NCBI GenBank assembly: GCA_913775265.1
Contig: CAJYJH010000041.1
Span: 174,870 to 238,869 of the forward strand
Direction of reading: 5' to 3'
Origin: an uncultured Mucilaginibacter sp.
Lineage (GTDB): Bacteria > Bacteroidota > Bacteroidia > Sphingobacteriales > Sphingobacteriaceae
DNA: 64,000 nt
In this document: piece after piece, positions 1 to 8,056 of the stretch
Layout: each line of letters starts with the position of its first letter
How positions within the stretch are numbered: position 1 is the stretch's first letter
Notes under the pieces: model-generated
Database searches by the model: none
Seen by the model: the letters and a program-made list of their open reading frames with translations, nothing else
Told to the model about the DNA's origin: nothing
Program-made: the position numbers and the translations under genes

Positions 1-255
1 GTAAAACGTCTTACCCCAATGCTCAACGATCCGCAGTTGATGAGTAAGGTTGAGGCGGCAAGCGCAAAAATGAAACCAGCTGGCAACGCGATGTTGCCGG
101 AAACTACGACGACGGGTGGCACTGACTTGGTAAACGCTGACAAGCCATCTAAAAGGAAGAATATGCTGGCTATGCAAGGCAGCAATGGTAATAGTGCAAT
201 GTTATCACAGGTGGTTGGGGTAATCATCGGTTCTCCCGAATATCAACGGCGATAA
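1..255 (+). CDS. DUF1800 family protein, C-terminal fragment
   Basis: The reading frame is open from base 1 and stops at 255, so this is the last 84 codons of a gene that begins before the window. The ending VVGVIIGSPEYQRR resembles the usual end of DUF1800 proteins, and the next gene is the DUF1501 protein that normally partners DUF1800 in Bacteroidota and Planctomycetota. Those families are thought to act at or beyond the inner membrane, but no reaction is established. The family call rests on a short tail plus context. Confidence 0.7.
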   Translation, partial: VKRLTPMLNDPQLMSKVEAASAKMKPAGNAMLPETTTTGGTDLVNADKPSKRKNMLAMQGSNGNSAMLSQVVGVIIGSPEYQRR

Positions 256-292
256 TTCATCTATCTAATATTTGCTCAAAACTTAAAATATC

Positions 293-1567
293 ATGGTAAA
301 CAGAAGAGGTTTTCTAAAATCAGGCGGATTGGCACTGATGGGTGTAGGCCTGATGGGCGGTATACCCGGCTTTTTAGCAGAAGCCGTTGCCGGAGAGCAA
401 ATCATCAAACCTTATGGTAAGCGTAAGGTGATGGTCTGCATTTTTCAGCGCGGTGCTATGGACGGACTAATGGCCGTTACACCTTTTACTGATGCTTATC
501 TTAAAGCGGCAAGGCCAACGCTGTTTATGTCGGCTGCTAAAGGCAGTACCACCGGCAAGCCATTAATTGATTTAGACGGGCATTACGGTTTGCATCCCGC
601 TATGCAGGCTTTCGAGCCTATGTTTCGCGAAAAGCGATTAGGCATTGTGCATGGCATTGGCTCGCCCAATACAACACGCTCACATTTTGATGCGCAGGAT
701 TATATGGAATCGGGTACACCTTTTAATAAAGGTACGGCCAGCGGCTGGCTTAACCGGGCCGTGGGCTTATTGGGGCACGACGCACTTACGCCTTTTACCG
801 CTGTAAGTTTAACATCGGCCATGCCGCGCTCACTTTATGGCGACAACCCAGCCGTGGCCATCAGTAACCTACAGGATTTTGCCATCCAGATGCGGGGCAA
901 CCCCACTGGTGCCAATTTAGCAGCCAAAAGCTTTGAAGATTTGTACGATAATACCTCAACCGGTCTACTAAAAAGTACCGGTAAAGAAAGTTTTGATGCT
1001 GTAAAAATGCTGCAAAAGGCAGATGTGCGAAATTATCGTCCGGCTAATAACGTGGTTTACCCAACTTCGGCCTTAGGTAATTCGCTCAAGCAAATCGCTC
1101 AGTTAATAAAAATGGATGTTGGTCTGGAAGTTGCATTTACAGAATCTAACGGATGGGACACTCACTACAATCAAGGCACTGAGAATGGCATTTTTGCCCG
1201 CAACGTCACTGATTTGAGTAACAGCATGATGGCATTTTGGAACGACCTAAGCGCTTACCAGGATGATGTTACCGTAATGACTATGACCGAATTTGGCCGC
1301 ACCGTACACCAAAATGGTACCGGTGGTACCGATCATGGTCGTGCCTCGTGTAATTTCATCTTAGGCAACAATGTTAATGGCGGTTTGGTACACGGTAAAA
1401 TGCAGCCATTGGCAGTCGAAAACCTGGAAGATGGCCGCGACTTAGCCGTAACTACCGATTTTAGAAGCGTGTTTAGTGAGGTGGCCGACCGGCAGTTGAA
1501 AGTTAGCAATGACAGAGTGTTGTTCCCCGACTGGAAAGGCGAACGAATTGGGGTGATGCGGGCTTAG
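293..1567 (+). CDS. DUF1501 family Tat-exported protein
   Basis: 424-residue protein beginning MVNRRGFLKSGG, a twin-arginine (RR-x-F-L-K) signal followed by a Gly/Leu-rich hydrophobic stretch (about residues 8-33), so export folded by the Tat system is expected. The rest matches the DUF1501 family, which is related in fold to sulfatases and alkaline phosphatases; the segments GWDTHYNQG and MTEFGRTVHQNGTGGTDHG are typical conserved blocks with candidate metal ligands. It lies 37 bp after the DUF1800 gene in the same direction, a common pairing. Enzymatic activity is unknown; the family and export call is firm. Confidence 0.9.
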   Translation: MVNRRGFLKSGGLALMGVGLMGGIPGFLAEAVAGEQIIKPYGKRKVMVCIFQRGAMDGLMAVTPFTDAYLKAARPTLFMSAAKGSTTGKPLIDLDGHYGLHPAMQAFEPMFREKRLGIVHGIGSPNTTRSHFDAQDYMESGTPFNKGTASGWLNRAVGLLGHDALTPFTAVSLTSAMPRSLYGDNPAVAISNLQDFAIQMRGNPTGANLAAKSFEDLYDNTSTGLLKSTGKESFDAVKMLQKADVRNYRPANNVVYPTSALGNSLKQIAQLIKMDVGLEVAFTESNGWDTHYNQGTENGIFARNVTDLSNSMMAFWNDLSAYQDDVTVMTMTEFGRTVHQNGTGGTDHGRASCNFILGNNVNGGLVHGKMQPLAVENLEDGRDLAVTTDFRSVFSEVADRQLKVSNDRVLFPDWKGERIGVMRA

Positions 1568-1635
1568 TCGGTTTAACTATCAATTTCCTGAATTGACACT
1601 GCTGCTTTACGGCTAACATGCGTATTTTAGCATCC

Positions 1636-2211
1636 ATGAGTAATGATCAAATACAAAAGTGGAAGGTGCTAAAAGAGCAGGACGTTTCGCCAAGCCCTTG
1701 GTTTCCGGTACTGCAGCATACTGTTGAATTGGCCAACGGACAAATTATAGACGACTACTTTTTTTCGCCATTGGGCGATGTAGTGATGGTGTTGGCCATT
1801 ACCCCAAAAAACGAGGTGGTATTGGTACGCCAATACAAGCATGGCTTAGGTGAGATATTGCTGGAACTTCCCGGCGGTATGCAGCAAAAAAATACCAGCA
1901 TTCTGCAATCTGCTATCAACGAGTTGGAAGAAGAAGTAGGTATCAAAGCTACCGCTGATGAACTGATTTCGCTCGGTAAGATCACCAACAACCCAACCAA
2001 AACCCGGCAGATCACTTACGGTTATATCGTATTCAATGCACAGTTCAACTCTCAACAAAAGCTGGATGTTACCGAAAATATTGAAGTAATTACCATGCCT
2101 GCACCGCAGGTGTTGGAGTATGCCAAAGAAGGTAAAATATGGGTGACCGACTCGTTGAACTTTATTTTAAAAGCAGCTTTAACCTATCCGGAAGTTTTTG
2201 GATTGGCATAA
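1636..2211 (+). CDS. NUDIX hydrolase (ADP-ribose pyrophosphatase-like)
   Basis: About 191 residues. The start MSNDQIQKW at 1636 is preferred over the upstream ATG at 1618 because relatives begin close to this point. The protein has the two-domain layout of ADP-sugar diphosphatases: an N-terminal strand region, then the Nudix box from GGMQQKNTS to NELEEEVGI (about residues 81-104). The box keeps the catalytic EExG core, but the usual Glu of GX5E is Thr and the Arg of REUxEE is Asn. Likely substrates are ADP-ribose or a similar nucleoside diphosphate derivative. Its 3' end overlaps the convergent pseudouridine synthase by 28 bp. Confidence 0.82.
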   Translation: MSNDQIQKWKVLKEQDVSPSPWFPVLQHTVELANGQIIDDYFFSPLGDVVMVLAITPKNEVVLVRQYKHGLGEILLELPGGMQQKNTSILQSAINELEEEVGIKATADELISLGKITNNPTKTRQITYGYIVFNAQFNSQQKLDVTENIEVITMPAPQVLEYAKEGKIWVTDSLNFILKAALTYPEVFGLA

Positions 2212-2903
2212 TCATTTACTATATCCTTCCATCCCATAAGGTGAACCATCCGCTCAAATTCGGGTTGTAAACTTGCTTCAATGGTGACGGGGGCATTACT
2301 GATAGGATGTGTAAAGCTCAGGCTTAAGGCATGTAACAGCATGGTATCCATTTGCCAGGTTTCGGTAAACAGTTTGTTTTGTTTGTTGCAGCCGTGGGTG
2401 CGGTCGCCAATAATAGGATGAAAAATATGGCTAAAGTGCTTGCGCAGCTGGTGCATCCGGCCGGTAGTTGGCTTAGCCTCTATCAAAGAGTATCTTGAAG
2501 TTGAGTGTTTGCCCAAGGCTATCGGCAATTCGGCTCGGGTTATGGTTTGGTAAGCAGTAAAGGCGTCTTGCAGGGTACCATTTTCTTTGCGCAAAGGGTG
2601 GTCAATATCTCCCGCATCATCAGTATAGCCTCTCACTATTGCCCAGTACGTTTTATGTACCAGGTTCGCTGCAAACTGTTGCTGCATCAATATTTCGGTG
2701 TTTTTGTCGAGCGCGAACAGCAATACACCACCGGTTTTGCGGTCTAACCGGTGTGCCGGGTATACATGAGCGTTAATTTGATCGCGTAATAATTGAAGGG
2801 CAAATTCTTCGGCATCGGCCGCAATGCTCGACCGGTGTACCAACAAGCCATGAGGTTTGTTTATAGCAATTAACTGCTCATCACGATATAAAATATCCAG
2901 CAT
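2184..2903 (-). CDS. RluA/TruC-type pseudouridine synthase
   Basis: About 239 residues from the ATG at 2903 (MLDILYRDEQL); the open frame extends to a TTG at 2912, but the ATG fits the family. It has the RluA-family core: INKPHGLLVHRS near the N-terminus, then HRLDRKTGGVLLFALDK with the catalytic Asp in RLD, and GRMHQLRKHFSHIFHPIIGD. No S4 domain precedes it, which favours a TruC-like tRNA (U65) enzyme over a 23S rRNA RluD. It isomerises uridine to pseudouridine in the cytoplasm. The 3' end overlaps the NUDIX gene convergently. Confidence 0.87.
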   Translation of the reverse strand: MLDILYRDEQLIAINKPHGLLVHRSSIAADAEEFALQLLRDQINAHVYPAHRLDRKTGGVLLFALDKNTEILMQQQFAANLVHKTYWAIVRGYTDDAGDIDHPLRKENGTLQDAFTAYQTITRAELPIALGKHSTSRYSLIEAKPTTGRMHQLRKHFSHIFHPIIGDRTHGCNKQNKLFTETWQMDTMLLHALSLSFTHPISNAPVTIEASLQPEFERMVHLMGWKDIVNDYANPKTSG

Positions 2904-2985
2904 AAAAGCCAAAGGTAACGTTTTGCCGTTGCTTTAAGCTTTTATGCCGGATAGTGTTGGAAAATGTCGCTGTTTTATTCTGTAA

Positions 2986-3471
2986 TTATTTGGTTTCAGT
3001 AAGCTTAATACCACTACCTACCGCTAACGCATCTTCAACCACAGCTACATACCAATCTTTCACATGTGGTACTTTGTCCAGATATTTTCTGGCGTAAAAG
3101 CTGGCATAAGTAGCCACTAAAGCTGAAGCTCCGCCAATCAGCATACCCCGATAAGCGTTTTCGCGGTTAGCCCTAAAAATAGTAGCACCCACTAATGCAC
3201 CAGAGGCTACTCGCGCAGCTACTTGTGGTAGGGAGGTGCGATTAGGAGAGGACGGTACTTTATCGCCGGCTATTTCTGCGGCACTTAATATTTTGGTGAC
3301 TGCCGCTGTAATGGGCGACTGTACAAAATTTAAATTGGATAACCTGGCGGCCGAACTTGGATGCTTGCTCATATGATGGCTTAATACTGCCGGTGCCAGC
3401 ATTGCACGTAATCCAGCCACAGCACCTAAACCTATGGCTTGCTTTATGGCTGTTTCAGTTGCTTTTCTCAT
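2986..3471 (-). CDS. DUF4126-like membrane protein
   Basis: 161 residues rich in Ala, Gly and hydrophobic helices. The N-terminal AIGLGAVAGLRAMLAPAVLS resembles the opening block of DUF4126 proteins, and a further hydrophobic helix occurs around residues 105-130 (GMLIGGASALVATYASFYA). The family has no assigned function and is predicted to sit in the inner membrane. The gene stands alone between the pseudouridine synthase on the same strand and a divergent gene at 3650. Confidence 0.65.
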   Translation of the reverse strand: MRKATETAIKQAIGLGAVAGLRAMLAPAVLSHHMSKHPSSAARLSNLNFVQSPITAAVTKILSAAEIAGDKVPSSPNRTSLPQVAARVASGALVGATIFRANRENAYRGMLIGGASALVATYASFYARKYLDKVPHVKDWYVAVVEDALAVGSGIKLTETK

Positions 3472-3649
3472 GAATGTATTCCTTTTAAATATAAACCTGC
3501 CTGTTTGCAGATAGTTTTAGTTAAGTATTTTGCTTATCGGGTTTAGTTATTGGGTCGTACGTTAACTCGTACCTTTTTTAGCAACCTGCTTAGAATTATT
3601 AAACTTAGTAGGCTGCGGTTTGTTTGAGTACACACATAATCCATATACT

Positions 3650-4099
3650 ATGCTAACCAAAGAAGCTGCCGAACAATTAAATCACTTAATTATTATTGCC
3701 AACGATGGTAAAATAGGGTACGCGCAGGCCGCCGATAACGTAAACTCATCCATGCTGAAATCGATGTTTGTACGCCTGTCGTCAGAACGTGCTGAATTTG
3801 CAGAACAATTAACCAGACTGGTAGCTGCCGGCGGTGCTGAGCCCGAGCATGGCAGCGGACCGGTAGGAACACTGCACCGCGTCTGGATCGACATCAAAAC
3901 TGCTTTTGTTACTGATGATAATCATTCCGTTTTAAAAGAATGTATCAAAGGCGACCAGGCTGCCGAAGCGGCTTACGAAACTGCTTTAAAAGAAACCTCA
4001 CTAACCGGCGAAGAAAGGAATGTGGTTGAGCAACAATTGACGTTAACCCGTGATGCTATTTTCGCTTTAAAGCAAGAGCAAGATCGGGTTGTAGATTAA
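3650..4099 (+). CDS. PA2169-family four-helix-bundle protein (DUF2383)
   Basis: 149 residues starting MLTKEAAEQLNHL at the ATG at 3650; the frame extends to a TTG at 3620 but relatives start here. The sequence is all-helical (LNHLIIIANDGKIGY, then long amphipathic helices with conserved Glu and His) and matches the DUF2383/PA2169 family, a ferritin-like four-helix bundle often induced by stress and of unknown activity. It is followed at 4 bp by tspO, suggesting co-transcription in a stress-related pair. Confidence 0.75.
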   Translation: MLTKEAAEQLNHLIIIANDGKIGYAQAADNVNSSMLKSMFVRLSSERAEFAEQLTRLVAAGGAEPEHGSGPVGTLHRVWIDIKTAFVTDDNHSVLKECIKGDQAAEAAYETALKETSLTGEERNVVEQQLTLTRDAIFALKQEQDRVVD

Positions 4100-4103
4100 T
4101 ACG

Positions 4104-4616
4104 ATGGCTGCCGAATATTCTATACCCATGAATCAAGCCCGGAAGTTTAATCCTGGCGCTTTGATTATCAGCTTGCTGATGGTGGCTGCCATTGCAGCTA
4201 CCGCATCTTTTTTTACCATTTCGCAAATACCGGGCTGGTACCGTATATTACAAAAGCCATCTTTTAGTCCGCCTAACTGGCTATTTGGCCCGGTTTGGAC
4301 CTGCCTGTATGTGATGATTGCGGTGGCCGCTTATTTGGTATGGCAACGACGCGACGATAGCAGCTTTTACAAAACTACCCGCACTATATATTTTGTGCAG
4401 CTATTGCTGAATTTCTTGTGGTCGATTGTGTTTTTTGGAATGCACCAGGTTTTAGCCGCATTGCTTATTATCGTATTATTACTCATAAACATTGGCGTGC
4501 TGATATATCGGTTTAATCATTTCAGTAAAACGGCTTCGCTATTACTGGTGCCTTATATTTTATGGGTAAGCTTTGCATCAGTACTTAATTTTTATCTTTA
4601 CCTGCTTAACAGGTAG
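4104..4616 (+). CDS. tspO: TspO/MBR family membrane protein
   Basis: 170 residues with five predicted membrane helices. Diagnostic blocks are WYRILQKPSFSPPNWLFGPVWTCLYVMIAVAAY (split here as KPSFSPPNWLFGPVW), FLWSIVFFGMHQ and PYILWVSFASVLNFYLY, all typical of TspO. Family members bind porphyrins and cholesterol-like ligands and modulate stress responses at the membrane. The N-terminal 15 residues are longer than the family core, so the start could be the internal Met at residue 9. It follows the PA2169-family gene by 4 bp. Confidence 0.93.
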   Translation: MAAEYSIPMNQARKFNPGALIISLLMVAAIAATASFFTISQIPGWYRILQKPSFSPPNWLFGPVWTCLYVMIAVAAYLVWQRRDDSSFYKTTRTIYFVQLLLNFLWSIVFFGMHQVLAALLIIVLLLINIGVLIYRFNHFSKTASLLLVPYILWVSFASVLNFYLYLLNR

Positions 4617-4648
4617 CCGAAAAATTATTGCCTGTTAACTCAGGTAGT

Positions 4649-5188
4649 ATGAAACGTATATTGTATGCTTTAATGCTGGTTTTGCTGTCAGTAAGTATAT
4701 CACGAGCCGACAAGGTGTCTATTAAGCAATTTATTGTTAAAGAAAATCCATTTGCCCGGCAGGAGATTGCCATTGTAGCTACCGATACCGCAAAGCAAAT
4801 CCAGGAAAACATCAGCGGACATTATACTTTTACCATCAACGGATTTGAGAACGATCTGCTTTTTCAGAACGGAACGGCCTTTTATCGGCATAAAGTAAAC
4901 CGCTCAGCTTTTATGTTTATTAAGCACCGGAACGAGAGCGGTACTTACTCAACGTTGTTTTATGTGTACAAGCATGGCGATAAGTTAAGTCCTATACACA
5001 TCAGTTGGGTTTGGCTGATTGCGATACCGTTGATTATTGTTTTTGCGGGTTACCTGTTTAAAAGATTTATCGTGATCGCTGTTATCATCATCATTTTATG
5101 GATGTATTTTAATCACAATAACGGCTTAAGTCTGTCTACTTTTTTTGAAAGTATTTTTGAGGGGATTAAGTACGCAATAACAGGATAA
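4649..5188 (+). CDS. hypothetical protein, signal peptide and C-terminal membrane helices
   Basis: 179 residues from the ATG at 4649 (MKRILYALMLVLL), which begins a clear signal peptide ending near SRADK. The middle 85 residues form a small beta-rich extracytoplasmic region (HYTFTINGFENDLLFQNG). Two hydrophobic helices follow near residues 118-150 (WLIAIPLIIVFAGYLF and FIVIAVIIIILWMYF), ending in a short hydrophobic tail. The shape is that of an inner-membrane anchored periplasmic domain. I do not recognise the family and assign no function. Confidence 0.65.
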   Translation: MKRILYALMLVLLSVSISRADKVSIKQFIVKENPFARQEIAIVATDTAKQIQENISGHYTFTINGFENDLLFQNGTAFYRHKVNRSAFMFIKHRNESGTYSTLFYVYKHGDKLSPIHISWVWLIAIPLIIVFAGYLFKRFIVIAVIIIILWMYFNHNNGLSLSTFFESIFEGIKYAITG

Positions 5189-5205
5189 ATTACTTGTGCT
5201 ACTGA

Positions 5206-5919
5206 CTATAACTCGCTGACAAAGCCTATTAATGAAATAGCCACACCCAATAGAACTGCTATTAATTTGCGTCGGTTAAATTTGTGGTCAGGCCCGGCCT
5301 CAAATAAGATAGTGGTGGATATATGTAAAAATATACCAATGACTACGCCCATAATGCGATTAAAGTACTGTTGCAGGTTGCCGATGCCGCCACTGCTGAT
5401 AGCATCGCTCACAAAATAACCTGCCGGTGCCATAGAGGCAAACAACGCTATAAAAAATATAGTACGTGCTTTGGTTTGATGGTTGGCCAATAATATAGTA
5501 CCTAAGGCAAACGCTGCCGGGATGTGGTGTAGCCCAATGCCAAACACTAATTGCTGCTGATAACCGCCGGCAAGGGGCATGCCTTCTAAAAAGCCATGCA
5601 GGCATAAACTCACCATTATGCCTAACGGAAAGATTGGTTTATCGTGGTGATGAATGTGCATGTGCCCATGCTCAATACCTTCCGAAAATTGCTCAAGTAC
5701 AATCTGAAAAATAAAACCTACTAAAATAAAAACTCCAACCAGGTGGTCATTGCCATGGTAGGCATCGGGAATCAGGTGCAGCACCGTGATGCCAAACAAA
5801 TAGGCACCACTAAAGGATAACACCAGCTTTAATTGTTTATGGCTGCCACCCTTAAACAGAAATACAGACAGGCCACCCAAAAAAGCACACAAAAAAAGCA
5901 GAAGTAAATACCAGTACAT
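5206..5919 (-). CDS. ZIP family metal transporter
   Basis: 237 residues with about eight hydrophobic helices. ZIP-specific signatures are HLIPDAYHG in an early helix, the His-rich cytoplasmic loop HGHMHIHHHDK (about residues 85-95) and LHHIPAAFALGTILLA in the metal-binding helix. ZIP proteins import zinc or related divalent ions into the cytoplasm. The start codon overlaps the stop of the upstream PAP2 gene by one base (5919), implying translational coupling. Metal specificity cannot be read from the sequence. Confidence 0.88.
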   Translation of the reverse strand: MYWYLLLLFLCAFLGGLSVFLFKGGSHKQLKLVLSFSGAYLFGITVLHLIPDAYHGNDHLVGVFILVGFIFQIVLEQFSEGIEHGHMHIHHHDKPIFPLGIMVSLCLHGFLEGMPLAGGYQQQLVFGIGLHHIPAAFALGTILLANHQTKARTIFFIALFASMAPAGYFVSDAISSGGIGNLQQYFNRIMGVVIGIFLHISTTILFEAGPDHKFNRRKLIAVLLGVAISLIGFVSEL

Positions 5920-6494
5920 TAAAATTGAGGTTGAAGTTTTTTAAACAGCGCAGCAAATATAAAACCAATACAGGCACCAAAAAGAGCGCCCGCGGTAACG
6001 TCTATGGGGTAATGCACACCTACGTATACCTGTGCCACGCATACCAGCAAAGCCCAAAGCAAAACCCAAAGCCATACCCACCGCCACTTTCGCCCATATA
6101 CTACGCCCAAAAATACCGACATAGCAAAGTGGTCGGTGGCATGGGTAGACGGGAAGCTGTAGCCTGTTCCACAAGATACCCGGCTGGTAATGGTTTGCGC
6201 CAATGCCTCATCCCGGCAGGGGCGCAGGCGTTTAATCTGGTTTTTAATTAAGGTAGCGCTGCTAAAATCGGCTACGCATACAGTAACAGCCAATAACACT
6301 ACCAACCAAACACCGTATTTTTTAAACTTCCATATACTAAATACAATGATGAACACATAAACCGGTATCCAAAAACGTGGGTTACGCAGCCAGGGCATCA
6401 ATCCGTCAAACAACGGGTTGGTAAGTGTATGGTTAATAAAATAAAATACCTGCCGGTCAAGTTGTAATAAAAAATGGGGCATGTGGGTTGGCAT
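5919..6494 (-). CDS. PAP2-family phosphatase
   Basis: About 191 residues from MPTHMPHFLLQ (ATG at 6494; 6482 or 6554 are alternatives). The three PAP2 phosphatase motifs are visible: KNQIKRLRP, SFPSTHATDHFA and VAQVYVGVHYPIDVTAG, with the catalytic His pair present in PSTHA and VHYPID. Several membrane helices surround them. Likely substrates are lipid phosphates such as undecaprenyl diphosphate or phosphatidic acid, hydrolysed on the outer face of the inner membrane. It overlaps the ZIP gene by one base and is divergent from glmM. Confidence 0.88.
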   Translation of the reverse strand: MPTHMPHFLLQLDRQVFYFINHTLTNPLFDGLMPWLRNPRFWIPVYVFIIVFSIWKFKKYGVWLVVLLAVTVCVADFSSATLIKNQIKRLRPCRDEALAQTITSRVSCGTGYSFPSTHATDHFAMSVFLGVVYGRKWRWVWLWVLLWALLVCVAQVYVGVHYPIDVTAGALFGACIGFIFAALFKKLQPQF

Positions 6495-6588
6495 TAAAGC
6501 AAGCCGGTAAAACGCCCGCAAATATAGTTGATTAAAGTCCTGCCTGTATACCATGGCGTTTTTATGACTTTAAGCGGTAATAAATTTT

Positions 6589-6596
6589 TATTTTTG
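6589..6596 (+). promoter_or_regulatory. candidate -7 promoter element for glmM
   Basis: TATTTTTG matches the Bacteroidota TAnnTTTG -7 consensus. It lies 19 bp before the TTG start of glmM and downstream of the ATG codons at 6528 and 6564, so a transcript from here could not use those. No clear TTTG -33 element is seen. Confidence 0.45.
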
Positions 6597-6614
6597 CTAA
6601 ATAATTATTGCAAT

Positions 6615-8000
6615 TTGACACTTATAAAATCTATATCAGGCATCAGAGGCACCATTGGCGGTGCTGCCGGCGAGGGGTTAACGCCTCTTGATATTGTAAA
6701 ATTTACATCGGCATTTGGTGCCTGGGCTATTAAAAAAACGGGTATCCGTAAAATTGTATTGGGCCGCGATGCGCGTTTGTCGGGCACTATGGTTAACAAC
6801 CTGGTGATAGGCACACTACAGGGTTTGGGTATTGATGTGGTTGATGTAGGTTTATCCACCACCCCAACGGTAGAAGTAGCCGTACCCGCCGAGCAGGCTG
6901 CAGGTGGTATTATCTTAACCGCCAGCCATAACCCTAAACAATGGAATGCACTAAAACTACTGAACAGCACCGGCGAATTCATTACTGATGCCGATGGTCA
7001 GGAAGTGTTAGCAATGGCCGAAAGCAGCGACTTTAATTACGCCGATGTGGACAGCTTGGGTGTAGTAACCGTAAACGATACTTATCTGCAAAAGCATATC
7101 GATGAGATTTTAGCACTGCCTTTAGTAGACAAGGAATCCATCAGCCAGGCAAATTTTAAAGTAGTTGTTGATGCGGTTAACTCTACCGGTGGTATTTATG
7201 TGCCGGCTTTGCTGGAGGCGCTTGGCGTTAAAACTGTTCATCAGATATATTGTGAGCCCAACGGCCATTTCCCACACAATCCGGAGCCGTTGCCGGAAAA
7301 TTTAAAAGAGCTGGCAAATCAGGTAACTGCTAACGGAGCCGACTTAGGTATTGCCGTTGATCCGGATGTAGACCGTTTATGCTTTGTTTGCGAAGACGGC
7401 GCTATGTTTGGCGAAGAGTATACGCTGGTAGCCGTAGCCGATTATGTGCTGCAGCACACCAAAGGCAACACGGTATCTAATTTGTCGTCAACCCGTGCCT
7501 TGCGCGATGTTACCGAACGTGCCGGCGGTACTTATTATGCTGCTGCTGTAGGCGAGGTAAATGTAGTTACCAAAATGAAAGAGGTGAATGCGGTAATTGG
7601 CGGCGAAGGTAACGGCGGGGTAATTTATCCCGAAACCCATTATGGTCGGGATGCGCTTGCCGGTATTGCTTTATTTTTAACGCACCTGGCTAAGTCGGGT
7701 AAAACCGTATCAGCGTTAAAGGCGAGCTATCCGCAATACTTTATCTCCAAGAATAAAATTGAGCTTACTGCCGGGATGGATATTGATGCTTTGCTGTTAA
7801 AGGTGGAGGAAAAATACAAGCAACAGCCGTATAGCACTATCGACGGGTTGAAGATTGAATTTGACAAGCAATGGGTGCACCTGCGTAAATCAAATACCGA
7901 GCCTATCATCCGTATTTACTCGGAAGCAGAAAATGAGGCTGCTGCTAACGCATTAGCGCAACAACTGATTACCGACATGAAAGCAATATTAGGCATATAG
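6615..8000 (+). CDS. glmM: phosphoglucosamine mutase
   Basis: 461 residues if it begins at the TTG at 6615, giving (M)TLIKSISGIRGTIGG; relatives start at exactly this point, so the longer ATG starts at 6528/6564 are rejected. The alpha-D-phosphohexomutase landmarks are present: catalytic phosphoserine in LTASHNPKQWNALK, magnesium loop DPDVDRL, sugar-binding GGEGNGGVIYP, and phosphate-binding RKSNTEPIIRIYSEA. The enzyme interconverts glucosamine-6-P and glucosamine-1-P for UDP-GlcNAc synthesis, or acts on related hexose phosphates. It is divergent from the PAP2 gene. Confidence 0.9.
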   Translation: MTLIKSISGIRGTIGGAAGEGLTPLDIVKFTSAFGAWAIKKTGIRKIVLGRDARLSGTMVNNLVIGTLQGLGIDVVDVGLSTTPTVEVAVPAEQAAGGIILTASHNPKQWNALKLLNSTGEFITDADGQEVLAMAESSDFNYADVDSLGVVTVNDTYLQKHIDEILALPLVDKESISQANFKVVVDAVNSTGGIYVPALLEALGVKTVHQIYCEPNGHFPHNPEPLPENLKELANQVTANGADLGIAVDPDVDRLCFVCEDGAMFGEEYTLVAVADYVLQHTKGNTVSNLSSTRALRDVTERAGGTYYAAAVGEVNVVTKMKEVNAVIGGEGNGGVIYPETHYGRDALAGIALFLTHLAKSGKTVSALKASYPQYFISKNKIELTAGMDIDALLLKVEEKYKQQPYSTIDGLKIEFDKQWVHLRKSNTEPIIRIYSEAENEAAANALAQQLITDMKAILGI

Positions 8001-8056
8001 CAAATTTGCTTAAGCTGATTGCTAATTTAATTGAAGTTCTTATCCTATAAATAATA

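Noticed and set aside
3557..3585. Small GTACG/CGTAC stem followed by T residues
   Set aside because: Only five base pairs and located before a gene rather than after one; too weak to call a terminator.
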